Source: Nemania diffusa (taxonomy: Eukaryota > Ascomycota > Sordariomycetes > Xylariales > Xylariaceae). From it: a DNA stretch of 64,000 nt. The translations under genes and the position numbers were made by a program. The notes under the pieces are model-generated. The model saw only the letters and a list, made by a program, of their open reading frames with translations. It had not been told where the DNA came from and searched no databases. Below are positions 47,564 through 64,000 of this stretch, piece after piece. Location: positions 2,891,501 to 2,955,500 of the forward strand of contig JBBPUQ010000007.1 in NCBI GenBank assembly GCA_038501195.1, written 5' to 3'. Each line of letters begins with the position of its first letter. Position 1 is the first letter of the stretch.

Positions 47564-48619
47564 TCACAACCCCCACCCTGTAGACTGCCATGGATGTCGC
47601 CGCCGCAAAACAGTATCCGGGACTGTGTTACCGGATACTATGGCTCGGGGAAAGTTCTGGATAAATTGCCCGAGGCCTTTCGCTGAGATACAATTTTAGT
47701 TTTCTGAGTGGCATGGTATACAAGAAATTGATACTTACTCTTGTCGGATCTGACCCAGTCGAAGCAGGCTTGCCTCATGGATGCTTTCGCTACAGAAAGC
47801 ATATCGTCGAAACTGGCCCCCTCAACGATGAACCCCTTTCCACGCATGTAGATCACATTTTCTTCTTCCTGCATCTTCCAGTGTAGGTGCTTGACGTATT
47901 CCTCGTGTTCATAAGATGGACTGCCCTTAAAGAACAGCTCTGTGTGTATATCCCGGGCAGCTATCGTTAACAAGAGCCATTTGTGACGCTGCTCAAATCG
48001 GTCTTCGTCACTCTCGTTTGGCTTTATCCCATTATATTCGTTTTCGGTGGCTTTATAATACTCGTGGGTTTCTGTGCGAAGATTGTAATGGTCTTCGCAA
48101 AGATCCCAGCGAAAGGGAGGATTGTCGCAGGTTTCGTTTTCCCATTTAAACTATAGACATTTAGAATTAGCCTTTATAAATTCCCGAGGTTGAAGATCTA
48201 AGTAATACCTTGCAAGTGGCCATTTTTTAATAGTTCCCACTTCTTAACTGATGGCTGTAGCTTGTACAGACAACTTGAGAAACGCCATGGTTCCGGATAG
48301 AGGTTTATATATACACAGGAATCACCAGCGCGTCCAGGATCGAGAATCAAGATAGTGAATGATATGTGATCTAACAAAAGAAACTACGTCAGCATATCTC
48401 TTGGTGCTACATTGAGGTTTGCCACCAGGTGGTCTAGAATATCTTGAATGCGTCGGCAGAGACAGAGAGAAGGCCATATCGCTATTGTAGTTGCTCGAAG
48501 GTTACTAGGCAGTTAAAGTGATTGTCAAGCAGTGTTCATGTTTGCAACTTACAGGGGATGGTTAATGAATGACCAAACTCAACCTCTGATGTATTGAATA
48601 TAGGCGTCAAAGGAGGCAT
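47564..48619 (-). pseudogene. unrecognised multi-exon gene, probably damaged
   Basis: The open frame was followed through four segments: 48619-48553 (ATG in MPPLTPIFNTSEVEFG), 48481-48209, 48150-47739 and a short end from about 47640 to 47564. The introns have GTAAGT, GTATTA and GTAAGT donors and TAG or CAG acceptors. Coding character is strong: RRIQDILDHLVANLNVAPRD, then DPGRAGDSCVYINLYPEPW, then FKWENETCDNPPFRWDLCED, then MRGKGFIVEGASFDDML. Two defects are seen. There is an in-frame TAG at 48386-48384 (after RDMLT), which could come from CAG by one C-to-T change. The splice phase between the second and third segments is also off. A 17-base intron would be needed to skip the TAG, which is not credible. 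I do not recognise the family; there is no signal peptide or membrane segment. Confidence 0.6.
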
Positions 48620-50101
48620 TAGGACGCCATTAGAATATTTAATGCAGATATGCAGAATTCAACATAGCCGGCTTCAAGTAAAAATATTATCATAGCAACA
48701 ACACTGGGACTGAATGAATATTTTTCGATAAAATATCATTGTCACATGAATGGATCCTGGGATTTTTAATATAGGTGGACTCTATTACAGCCGATGGGAT
48801 TATACATATGGAATCCACTATCCACTACATATTGAGAAGTAGAACGAGAGTGAAAGCATAGAGGTTCCTACATTATAGAATACCCTGTTGTGTAGATTAA
48901 TGCTGCATGAATATCCCGATAGAAGAACCCGGAATGTAGGTTAGAGTAGATATATATATAACTACTTGTTGCTAGATCCTACACGTCTACCACAGTGCGA
49001 TAAATCCAATTTGAGATAGTTGTCAAACAAATACTTTCTAGTTTGTGTTTTCTTTTGCTATCGCCTCACTTTCTCGCTCGCCTCACTTTCTAGCACGCCT
49101 CACATGGTTGTGATTTCACCAACAAACTAAATTCCCTCCATAGCTACGGAGTCACCTTTCTAACATGGAGTTATGGTTGAAAGAACCTAGTTCTTAGGAG
49201 GGGGCGGGCATATGAAAGGAGAAGACAATATGCAAGGCAATATCAATACAGGAAACCCAATGAAAAGTAGACTGAAAGTGGGACTAATAAACCATGTAGA
49301 CCTTATAACCACCCGTTTTTACACTGTCCGTAGTATCTTAGTAGCATAGTGTGTTTGGGACAACGCGGAAAGGTTCGCTATTACCCCTGAGCGACTGGAT
49401 TGTTCGTCTCAGGAGAGGACAATAGCAATCTGTATATAACTGACAAACACCGGCGTGCAAGATCTTACAGCTCCAGGAACCTTGCCTTAATGGTCATCTA
49501 TAGAGGCAACCATTGATGCGTGTCATAGGATTAGCACAGATCAGTAATTATACTAGTGCCGGAGATATAGGCTAGGGAGAACTAATAAGACTAAAAGTAC
49601 CAGAAGGGAAGACCATGAATTTTGAGAGACCCACGAGAGTTATTAACCAAATTCATACTACTCGAAGCTCCGGAACCGGCTCCTGCCACAATGGCAGGGA
49701 AGGATCTATGAGATGTATCGATCTTCTTCGGCCAAATTGTCTCGTGAAGCTATGCTACGAGCTGTAGGTTCGAGGTGTCATTCTGGACCTTGTAACGTGT
49801 GTGCTATAATGAGAAGAGAATCTAATTGATAAAGAAGAGACTTGAAATATTCTTCATCTTCGTATTTTTAGTAACAACCTGTTTGAATATGTACCTCTCC
49901 AAGTTTCTGCAATAGTCATTCTGAGCTATAATATCGCCGTGCCATCACTATAGGGGCTTATTGTAACTCTGGTATTACGAAATGTACCGGTTTCTTATGA
50001 TATATTCAGTTTGTACTAGCATATGATATCAAGCTGCCTACCCCCTAACTCACCTAATTTTCCGTCTTGGTTCTATTATATCTAGGGCTACCGCCATTTT
50101 C
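48620..50101. other. intergenic region, no gene seen
   Basis: About 1.5 kb, A+T-rich. Three imperfect direct repeats of GCCTCACTTTCT type lie near 49064-49105. No gene is supported. Confidence 0.4.
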
Positions 50102-55151
<5,050 letters not shown>

Positions 55152-55918
55152 TTATTGTATACTATTGTCTATTTTGACGATGTCGCTCCCTTCTAGAGCC
55201 CAGATCTTGCTCGGGGCCTTGCCTTCAGCGGCAATCTGTGCCGCCCGCACGGCCGCCCTCCCGACGACCTCGGCCTCCTGACCGAGTCCGTCCTGCAGGC
55301 CCTTCGCGATGTAACCGAGGCCATATATAATACCATTGAGCAACGGTCCGATGGGGTGTGGCTTCTCCCGTTTCCCAAGAATCATGCCTGGTCGCAGGAT
55401 CACTGCATTCTCAAATCCCAGTCCTTCAATCGTCTCTTCCACTCCTCTCTTCATCCTCATGTCGGAAAAGTAGCCGCCCAGTCGGCTACGAGCGCCAGCC
55501 CCTGAAATAAAGACATACGTCTTGACGCCAGCGGCTTTAGCGGCTTTTGCTAACTCGACATTAACTATTGGGATTTTATAAGTATTTAATTATAGAATAG
55601 TTAGCGCCACACCAGAGTCCGGAGATGCGTACGGTCATGGTCTATCTTCCACTTATTTTCAATGCTGCCCGCCTCAGCATGCGTCATGGCCAATGCGGAC
55701 AGAACGACATCCGGCGAAGGTTTAATAGCCAACAAGTTTGATGCCCACTTCGAACTATCAGGCTCGATATGCGCAGAGAGCTTTGGGCTTTCGATTTTCG
55801 GTGCTCGGCGGGAGAACGTATGGACGGTCTTGGTCGTCTCTATGACGAGCAGCGACGAGAGAATGAACTGGCCCGAGTGGCCTGTGCCCCCGAACACAGC
55901 TGCAGTTGTCAATGCCAT
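55152..55918 (-). CDS. FMP52: FMP52-like NAD(P)-binding protein
   Basis: Predicted 232 residues from exons 55918-55633 and 55564-55152. The 68-base intron runs GTACGC to CAATAG with a GCTAACT branch-like site, and the join reads DHD-LNVELAKAAKAAGVKTY. It is a short SDR-like/NmrA-type Rossmann protein: nucleotide loop AAVFGGTGHSGQFIL near the N-terminus, VHTFSRRAPK, KPSPDVVLSAL, YVFISGAGARS, then VILRPGMILGKREKPHP. These match FMP52, a mitochondrial outer-membrane protein in yeast related to human HTATIP2/TIP30. Its biochemical role is not settled. The glycine loop reads GGTGHSG rather than the more usual GxTGLVG. Confidence 0.88.
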
Positions 55919-57253
55919 CGTGAAGTATACAGTAAAGATAGAGCAATTATTCGTCTCTAACTTTCCATTAAATACTATAGGGGTCGACTAATAGCGGAGT
56001 TTGGCTAGTTTGAACTAGTATGGCAACTCCGCAGCGCAAAGGCCGCGAGCCCCTTTTCCCCCCTGATTCAGTTCAAACCTCCTTATAACGATATATCACA
56101 CAAGGTATTTGCAGATTCGGAATGTGAAGATAAGGTCTGGCGGTGTTTCACCTACTCCGCTCAATTGTATCTCCGCTGTAGACGAAGCTAGGCAAAAGCC
56201 TACCTAGGTACGGCTATGCAGTCGGTACTATGGTGACCCAGTACAAGACTTATTGGGCTACATGGGTGGACTACAGTCATCCACAACCTCGGCATTATGC
56301 CAGGAGCGCTGAGCCAGAACGCCTCTGATTATTTCTAAAGGAACGAAAAAGAAGCAAACCTATACCTACAAACGGAGGCCTTCGGCTTTCTAAGCTTCCG
56401 GATTCTGTAAGGACACTAGAATGGTCGAGGTACCGACATTGTCGACCGACGAAATTCTATCAGCAAGTACCCGCCCCCGACCCGTCCCGACGGGATGTCT
56501 CAACTTTTTATAATTGAGATGCATACCTCGATTTCAGTTTGTCTCTGTCAAACGGTACAGATTAGATGCCGGAGGTACTTAGTCAGATGTAGAACTGCTA
56601 GGTCGTGATCCTCAATGGTTATGATAGTCTGGATTTATGGCATCACCATCGACTCCCGGAATCCTCGAAAGCGCTTGTTCACACGATTTTGGTCGGCGGT
56701 AGTGGTTCTAAAGATCCAATATAGAGTATCAAATCAATTATTCATACTTAATACCAATACAAGTTCTACAGCAGCCGTTTGTTTACTATTGATTGTGTAC
56801 CTATTAAGCAACAGTCCAAACAGCGTCAGATCAACCTAGAAGGTTACAGAACCACGCTTGACAATTATCTTAGAAGTATGCCTTGAACAACTCGGTCCGT
56901 TTGTTTTAGATATACCGGTGCCGACAAAAACGTGACAAACTTCGATGCTCACAATCTATGAGCTTGTAGAACAGTCTTTCCGTCGATGATATCGTCCGAC
57001 ATTGAAAGACTATAATAAGACCTAAGGCCAACAGATTCTATTTATTTAAGCGGCTCACATAATGATATGTCACTTCTGATCGTCATCTGTGTAAATCCGG
57101 TACTACAGTTAGAGCGTAAGCAACCCAACCTTAACTTCTTATTTCCCCTTATCACACCTAATAATCACCACTTTGAATACCTAAGTCTGATATATTTTTT
57201 AGATTATCTTTCATACATTTACAGTGCTCGGCTTCATAGTCGCAAGCGTCACC
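55919..57253. other. intergenic region between divergent genes
   Basis: A 1.3 kb shared upstream region of FMP52 and the HerA-like ATPase. It has a C-rich block near 56470-56495 (CCCGCCCCCGACCC). No gene is supported; the frames at 56615-56839 and 57067-57270 lack features. Confidence 0.4.
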
Positions 57254-58916
57254 ATGGCTGCATTGCCTGAATCACAAAAGTCTTACCCCGCGGATGATAC
57301 GATCATGCAAAAGCAACTTCAGCTCCTTAGACACGACTCTACGATTGACGAACTGGGTGAAGTAAATACCGCCCCATTGTTTACTCACGGTGTTTTAGAA
57401 CATGCTTGTCACTTAGGGGCATCGACCTCTACACCACCATTTTCACAATATGGGCTCCTTGCTGGAGATGTGCAGAGCCTCAAGGACACATCATCTAAAG
57501 ACCCACGGATCTTTTATAATGTTGCGACACCCTCGAGCGTCTTTATCTGCGGTAGTCAGGGATCCGGAAAGAGCCATACGCTCTCCTGTATCCTGGAGAA
57601 CTGCTTAATAGAATCAGAGACCCTTGGCCGTCTCCCTCGCCCCCTTACGGGAATCGTATTTCACTACGATGATTACGCATCAGACTCGCGCGTAGCTCCA
57701 TGCGAGGCCGCCTATCTAGCTAGCGACCCTGCTGTTAGTGTGAGAGTACTATGTTCGCCCACCAACATCAGCGTCGTTAAGGTACTTTCACCGAAGTATT
57801 AATCATATTCATTCTCTAACGGTGTATAGGATTCATACAGCGAACTTAGCAATGTGACGGTGGAGGCATTGCGATTGGACCAGGCTGACCTCAACACCAA
57901 GCGGATGCTAGAACTCATGGCGTTCGACCGCGCGCAGCCCCTTTACGCGCAAGTCATACAACGAATTTTGCGAGATATGCGACTTCTCCAGCAAAAAAAG
58001 CCGAGCGGATTCAACTACCGCGAGTTCATACAAAAGCTTGAACAAGAAAAGTTGAGTCCTGACCAGAAGCGCGGCCTTCAGCAACGCTTAGATACCCTAG
58101 AAAGTTTCATGGTGTCGGAGCAGGTCAAGCCCTCATATTCGTGGAATGAAGTTGTGCAGAAGGGGACCGATTGGGCGCCTAAAGTAAGTTTTCGGGGTTG
58201 AGGCGGTCTTTTATTATTCCCGGACTTCTGTACTGACGAAGAGTTAATAGGCTGGCGAGCTGATTATTGTCGATCTTTCTTGCCCGTGTATCACGGCTTC
58301 AATGGCGTGTGCACTATTCAACATTTGTCTTTCCCTCTTCTTAGCCCAAGAGCCCACCATCGGGAGAATCATTGCGTTGGACGAAGCCCACAGATATATG
58401 GGCGAGACTTCAGACAGCGAGGTCTTGACCAACAGTTTGCTTGCTGCAATCCGGTTCCAGCGCCACCTCGGCGCTCGAATCGTCATTTCCACGCAAGAAC
58501 CGACAATCTCGCCGAAGCTATTAGACCTATGCAGCGTCACTATCGTTCATCGGTTTAGCTCGCCTGACTGGCTAAGTGTCTTGGCGAAACACCTGGCAGG
58601 CATGACTAAGTTCTCCCCCGTCACGAGCATAATTGGCAGTACCGAGTCGGATAATGGAGAAGCAAATGATGATGGCCTTCACGGGGTTGCTATATCTCCT
58701 GATAATCCCATATCCGATCTATTCTCACATATCGTGGAGCTACGGACTGGAGAAGCTTTAGTTTTTGCCCCTAGTGCCCTAGTATCGTTGCAGAGGCAGA
58801 CCATATCAGGGCAGGGAAACAAGGCCGCACCGAAGAAATTGGCACATCATGTTCTAAGAGTTGTCATGAGAGCACGCATCACGGCGGATGGGGGTAGAAG
58901 CATTATGGCCGCTTAG
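57254..58916 (+). CDS. HerA/FtsK-superfamily-like P-loop ATPase
   Basis: Predicted 515 residues from exons 57254-57781, 57830-58183 and 58251-58916. Introns are 48 and 67 bases (GTACTT/TATAG with CTAAC; GTAAGT/AATAG with CTGAC). The start is an ATG in CACCATGG. Walker A is GSQGSGKS at 100-107. Walker B is RIIALDEAH at about 333-341. A following STQEPTISPKLLDL resembles the conserved glutamine motif and downstream loop of HerA/TrwB-type hexameric ATPases. The middle (about 177-290) is a helical insert with many charged residues. Prokaryotic relatives pump or process DNA; the fungal role is unknown. No signal peptide or transmembrane segment is seen. All core motifs are intact. Confidence 0.85.
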
Positions 58917-59541
58917 GTTGTAATAGAAGTACAGGTTATCAAAGACTTGCAATTTTGCAACCATAACACAAGGTACAGCACAATCCTAGTATACAGTTGT
59001 TCTGCAGGAAAAAGCTTTCGGTGGTACTACTTAGGTCCTAGCCTATCTGCCCTGAGAACTGTGTAAATTGAACTAAGTTTAGGTTACCTGTGTATTGCTC
59101 TGGAAAGTGGCAGGGTATATATCGTTGGCCTCTCCGCTTTAGCAAATAGGTCATGTGATAGTCAGGTTCTCTCTATTTCGTGCGTTCGTCAGAAACCCAC
59201 CGAACCAATAGACAAAATAAATTCACATAGATGCCTCCTCGACTCGAGATGTGTGTTAAACAATCTCGTGTTGCTGCAGGTCTCGTCCGTTGTGTTGGAC
59301 TGTTTGACTGCAGAGAGCTCGAAAGCAACTACAGACAAAACCGGACAACGACACAAAAGGCAGCAAAAACGCGACAAACAAGAATGGTTTCGATTGAGAA
59401 CCGTCCATTGATTGGTTGTCCCTAGGTTCAAAGATACCGACAATGCTCAGGTCGAGGAAGAGAGAAATGACGACTAGGGCAAGGATATTACTGGGGCCAT
59501 TAGCTGGAGTTATGGCTAAGCTGGAGGTGGAGGATGACTGC
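58917..59541. other. intergenic region between convergent genes
   Basis: About 0.6 kb. Overlapping open frames on both strands at 59189-59443 are not supported as genes. The minus frame at 59256-59618 overlaps the last exon of the next gene in another frame. Confidence 0.4.
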
Positions 59542-61855
59542 CTACATTTTCTTTGACTCGGCAGACATATCGCGAATGTCCCAGCGAATCCATTCAAATG
59601 TGAAGACGGCACACCCAAGCCAGGTGCTGCGCTAGGTTGTCAGCGGGGAAAGCACTGAGTTTGGGGTTCGCAAGTGCATGGCGGTCATGTGAACGTTCTC
59701 ATCAAGTGTTGGGGAAGTCGTGAAGAGAACTCACGTAAATCGGATAGCGAATGACATCTCTGAGTCGAAGACCATCAATAGATAACTTATGCCGAAAATC
59801 CCCATTGCCACTCCGTTGAATAGCAACGGTTGGCCTAAAGTTCGGATGGCAAGAAGTACAGTGAATAGGATGGTTAGAACCATGATTGTGTAAGAAATCC
59901 AGGTCCAGCTGCCATTATCATGTTGTTGAATAGATGCCGGGAGGATGCTAGCCTCGAGCGAATCGCTCGCGCTGTTCGTCGTGATGGGGGCTCCAGCAAC
60001 ACACCTAAGCCAAAGAACACCACAAAATGCAGCTTGTTTGAGTGATGGTCGGCTGCGTCGACACGCTCCCATAATCGACTTGCTTACTCCTCCAAAAGCT
60101 CCAAAATAGAGCGGCCAATTACTATCGAAGCCTCCGTTCGGAATCTTGCCATGGCTTGTCGGAAGTCCGCCATTATCAATATGATAGGCAGGTGTTCTGT
60201 TAAGAGTTGTAAGATACCCATACCACAACCTATTGAGACCGCGATCACCATGGTCGACCTTATCATTTTGGATCGCCTTCTGGGATAAGAGATCGCAACG
60301 ATTAGAAAGGGCTATGTAATACCCCGCTGACTCCCCCTTCTTCAAATTCTCATTCAAAAATCCAAGGAGCTCGCTGGCCACGCATCTGAAGTCATCAAAC
60401 GACGGTTGGCTGTACAAGGTGCTGTGAGCCTCGACGAATGCTGCGTCGACGGTAGTAAGGTGGCTATGTTGATGACCACTTCTTCCAATGATGGGTTCAA
60501 AGAGCGCTGTAATCGATTCTTTGGAACAAACTAGCGGCATGCAAAGAGACCTGGCATAAAAGAGCAACCCTTGTAGGTCGTTGGGACGGGTCACTATTTC
60601 GAGGTGGTGAGACAAGCAACCAGTAGTCGGCCCTTTAATGGAAGCTTGCAAGCACCAATGCCGTGGAACTGAGTCCCATACTTCCCTATCTCGAGTATCC
60701 TCATCCTCAATGGCCATTCTGCCAAATTGGTCAGAGACAACAAGGAATGAGTATCTCGGGTGTCACCAACTCACATGTATCTGCCTAAATCTCCAAGACA
60801 CTTCATCCAAATATTCTCAAACGCGGACCCCGATTTGAACAGCAGAGCTATCATATAATATATCAAACATAGAGCTGATACTAACATTTGCTCTAACAAA
60901 CGATGGTGTAGCAATTCGAGAAATGTATCAATCCCATGCCTCCAGATACGAGCTGGCATAGAGTACTTTACAACGAGGTGTATCAAGGCCAGGTTCGCCG
61001 ATGGATGCTGTGACGCCAAAAAAAAGGCATGGTGCTCATGTAGAAGAGCCCTGTGCAGCGCGAGCTGCGAGATTGAGACACAATTAGCCAAGCTCATTAG
61101 AAGCAGCCGAGTCGGAGTTTATCAATTCGAAGGAGAATGATGAGATTAACTTACTACGATGATGTTAGTTTTGAATACAATAAATAATAGTTGGGAAGAA
61201 ACCAATAGGGTCACTATATAGAAAAGGGTATTTACACACCAAGTGCATGCCATTGATCGTTATTAAGTTTAACATCGTCTTGAGACGATTGGGCATTTCC
61301 CACCTCTATACACGTTGATTCAGTCATCGTTAGGTCAGCGTAGACACCTTCCATTTCAGCAACAAGCTGTCCTTGGCTAATAGGGCGAGTCGCAAGTTGT
61401 TTGACAGGTCGGAGGCTGCTTTCTGGGGGTTCTATTCGCTTTGAAGTCGGCTCTACTTGGCGCCGATGTGAGTCTTCGTTAGGATCCCAAAGCTTACGCC
61501 GAGGCGAAGGACGAGGTAAAAGGTCTAGCTTGGTGGGAGTGGTAGACGACTGTAAAAGAGCTAGCGAGGATCTTGGTGGCGGGTTAGTAGCCCGCTGCTG
61601 TGATCTCTGTGAGCTTGCCTCTCGGCCTTGAGACTGCGTCGAGATAGGGGATTTCCATTTTACTTTGCGGGTGATTGTATTCACGTCTTTGCCTTCGATT
61701 AGCTTTAGGTGTCTCGATCGGAAGTGATCCCGTAGTCGGTCGTCAGAAGCACCAAATTTCTTCCCACAGCCCTCGAGAGGACACGGAACCCTTGAGCTTT
61801 GGCATAAATGGGAGATAAAAGAGGCTGATACACATGGCTCTGTGTGACCCGGCAT
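59542..61855 (-). CDS. zinc-finger, Est1-type helical domain and membrane-tail protein
   Basis: Predicted 658 residues from four exons: 61855-61238, 61064-60775, 60718-59735 and 59626-59542. The N-terminus has a C2H2-like finger (CPLEGCGKKF...RLRDHFRSRH), then a basic Ser/Pro-rich linker. Then comes a region matching the DNA/RNA-binding Est1-type TPR-like family: LHRALLHEHHAFFLASQHPSA, KYSMPARIWRHGIDTFLELL, CLGDLGRYIMAIEDED and REVWDSVPRHW. The C-terminus has about three membrane segments (WISYTIMVLTILFTVLLAI, VAMGIFGISYLLMVF, LGCAVFTFEW) and a charged tail. The last exon uses a GTGAGT donor at 59734 and a GCGCAG acceptor. The first intron (61065-61237, 173 bases) is long, contains an internal GTAAGT, and may hide a small exon. 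Function is unknown; true Est1/EBS1 acts in telomere or NMD pathways. Confidence 0.75.
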
Positions 61856-62209
61856 TTTGTACGTATGTTTTGTGCGACCGCACCTATTTGTGTCTGGAAG
61901 GAGGGGGTTGAAGTATTGACTTAGACGCGTCTAGCAAAGGGCAATGGTTACCTTAGCAGAATTTAGTTTGTTCATAATTTTGGTAAACATCAATCAGTGA
62001 GCTAGTGCTGGTTTTGTATGGTGGGAGATGGGGGGCTCCCTTTCGCTGTATACAACAAAAGTTCAAAGGTATAATACCGCCACCGCCCTGTGTATGCTCC
62101 CAAACACGTCGAGATTACAGACAACGGCTTGGTACTAGCGAATGAGAAAGTGAGGTAACCGACCAGATTCCGCCACTACCCCGCTTTGAGGCTTAGCTGG
62201 CTATCTTGG

Positions 62210-62367
62210 TGTTGTTGTTAATGTTGTTGTTAGTGTTGTTGTTAATGTTGTTGTTAGTGTTGTTGTTAATGTTGTTGTTAGTGTTGTTGTTAATGTTGTT
62301 GTTAGTGTTGTTGTTAATGTTGTTGTTAGTGTTGTTGTTAATGTTGTTGTTAATGTTGTTGTTGTTG
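62210..62367 (+). repeat. GTT-based minisatellite, 24-bp period
   Basis: About 158 bases of GTT triplets interrupted at regular positions by alternating TTAATG and TTAGTG steps. This gives a 24-base higher-order unit repeated about six times, ending in a plain GTTGTTGTTGCTGATGATG tail. It is non-coding here and likely length-polymorphic. Confidence 0.9.
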
Positions 62368-62788
62368 CTGATGATGTGATATTTAACGTGAAAGTGTTAA
62401 ATCCACCATGTGGAACGCTCTACACTTTCTGTATATAAATTACTACATATCCCAGGTCCTTTAGATAGCATCGTTACTCTGATTTTCACCTTGAATACAC
62501 ACACTCTATGCCATTCTACTCCACTATATTTGACAGAAAGGTCCTCTGTAATACAGTAAGCACCAAAGCCCCCCCGAAGAGCATAGTAGGCTTGCCGCAT
62601 CGAAAATTTACATTATATGTAATAGCCCATTTAACAACTCTTTACCTTGAAGCTTGATTACCTCTTCCCTGTGCAAACAGACTATTAGTTATATTGTTAC
62701 TATATTATTTTCTTTTATATCCGTAACCGGTTACCCTAATAGTATACCTTCTCTCTTTGTTTTAAACTATCTGTGACAGCATATATAA

Positions 62789-62816
62789 CCGTTAATTCCT
62801 GACTGGGAATTAACGG
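62789..62816. repeat. perfect 11-bp hairpin
   Basis: CCGTTAATTCC and its exact reverse complement GGAATTAACGG are separated by six bases (62800-62805). The surrounding sequence resembles 47244-47320, so it may belong to a dispersed repeat such as an LTR fragment. It could also act as a structured element. Confidence 0.7.
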
Positions 62817-63280
62817 CGTCGTCTTTTCCGTCACACTATCTCTTGGCTACGCTGGTAACACTTTATGAAAACCCCCCCGGTAACTTGAACACGTATTAAC
62901 AACACCTTTCAGTTTAAAACAACCTATAATATAGTTTATAGGCCTGTTGTCGCCTGTACCTAAGTTAAGACCCATTTAAGCCCTTGAAAATTCTGCCAGT
63001 ATTAATACGGCAAGAAAGTACCACATACAAATTGTGTAGGCAGACCTACTTTCACACTAATAGTAGGTGGCCACGACTGGTAGTTGAAGGAGGGAAGTTG
63101 TTGGCTATCTTGCCCCTTTCTAAATTCACATTTTCTTTCTGCTTGTTCTATGGAACTTTTAAGCGGTTAGGCTTGGACTTGAGGACCGAAAACTGTTTGG
63201 CGGAGCATCACTTAATATCTCAACTCTAAAATTTATATAAGAAATATCAAAGCCGAGGCAGCAATCAACTCGATCCCAAA

Positions 63281-64000
63281 ATGGCTCATGTTAAGCGAGA
63301 CACCGCTTGCCGCTCGGCACATGCCACTGCTAGCAGTATTAGCTTCGAGGATTGTCATCGAGGTCAGAGTGAGTGTCGCATTATGGAATGGCTGTCACTC
63401 TCATGGCATAGACAAGCGAACGGCGAGCCTCATAGTCACCCAAATTCAAGAACCATCGTATCCCTAAGCGACCCCATCCTCTCCCACCAGAATAAATCCG
63501 AGTCGCGATCCACCTCTCCGTCCCAGCTGCGGCAAAAAGCCATGGATAGTCATAAAAGTCCACATTTTCTTCTACTGGCCCTCTGGATCGCCACGGCGGC
63601 CACGTCCTTCTCATCATCGGTCCTCCTTAGGGCGATGCTGGCTCATCATTTAAGTCAGGGGCCGGGACATTTCGGGAGCGAATCACCACACTCGCTCTAT
63701 GACAAGCAGGATCAGGTATGTTCTACTACACCTTTTGCTCAACCAGATCGCTAAGGCAGCAATTACCTTGCGCAGTGTTTAGAGATAATGATATTATCCC
63801 GACCAATATTAGGTTTAGAGCCTTTACCACCCCTACCACGACTGATGTCAATACTACACATTTTTTGCATTTCAACCTTAGCCCTTCATAGGAGTCGAAA
63901 ATTCGACCGATATCAAAACGCAACGATAAGCCTCCTCGTCCTAATAGGCCTAAACGTAAGGCTCTATACCTCACCAACAGAACCATATCTGAACATCACG
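63281..64000 (+). CDS. putative integral membrane protein, 5' part only
   Basis: Exon 1 runs from ATG 63281 (or the better-context GCCATGG ATG at 63542) to 63715. A 60-base intron (GTATGT to GCGCAG) ends at 63775. Exon 2 is open from 63776 to the window edge in the joined frame. Hydrophobic segments are FLLLALWIATAATSFSSSVLL, MSILHIFCISTLAL and ATISLLVLIGLNV, suggesting a multi-pass protein whose 3' part lies outside. The 87 residues between the two possible starts are hydrophilic and may be 5' leader. The family is not recognised. The opposite-strand frame at 63726-63986 is judged a shadow. Confidence 0.5.

Larger units (their letters stand above)
61856..63280. other. intergenic region with minisatellite and hairpin
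   Basis: About 1.4 kb, A+T-rich apart from the GTT minisatellite. An open frame at 62984-63229 has no supported identity. A short C-run lies near 62872-62878. Confidence 0.4.

Noticed and set aside
48363..48384. A 17-base intron that would remove the TAG in the unassigned gene
   Set aside because: Far shorter than any other intron in the window (45 bases or more). The surrounding frame is continuous, so a nonsense change is simpler.

Overview
The window looks like nuclear DNA of a filamentous ascomycete (Pezizomycotina). Genes are monocistronic on both strands. Introns are short, about 45-110 bases, with GT-AG ends and CTAAC or CTGAC branch sites. Starts sit in CACC/GCC-ATG-G type contexts. 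The protein families are typical of Sordariomycete-like fungi: a NACHT-type STAND receptor, berberine-bridge-type oxidases, FMP52, a folliculin/Lst7 homologue, DUF427 and an Est1-type protein. Frequent CCTA/GGTA tracts between genes would fit Xylariales, but that is only a guess.

Layout. 0-2.6 kb: a putative secreted, GPI-tailed protein. 2.6-5.8 kb: an intact 1045-residue NLR-like receptor. 6.7-8.4 kb: a GT61 glycosyltransferase. 9.2-17.3 kb: two related FAD-linked oxidases facing each other around an F-box-like gene and a small Tyr/Ala-rich protein gene. 18.2-19.9 kb: a basic-tailed protein with a PD-(D/E)XK-like core. 20-24 kb: an A+T-rich stretch with inverted repeats and a MITE. 24-26.4 kb: a damaged AAA ATPase gene. 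28.3-29.9 kb: a folliculin/Lst7 homologue, followed by an 8.7 kb stretch without convincing genes. 38.6-46.7 kb: a two-copy DUF427 protein, a tyrosine phosphatase and a multi-pass membrane protein. 47.4-48.6 kb: a third MITE copy beside a damaged multi-exon gene. 50.1-53.4 kb: a LacZ-type beta-galactosidase. 55.2-61.9 kb: FMP52, a HerA/FtsK-like ATPase, and a zinc finger/Est1-type/membrane-tail protein. 62-64 kb: a GTT minisatellite and the start of a membrane-protein gene that runs off the window.

Nothing indicates one coordinated pathway. Housekeeping genes (Lst7-like, FMP52, phosphatase) are mixed with accessory genes (NLR, oxidase pair, PD-(D/E)XK-like protein, decayed AAA ATPase). The decayed genes lie next to copies of one 193-205 bp MITE family, which marks those intervals as accessory and rearranging. 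No tRNA, rRNA, CRISPR array or intact transposase gene was recognised. All splice models were built by eye from splice signals and reading-frame continuity.
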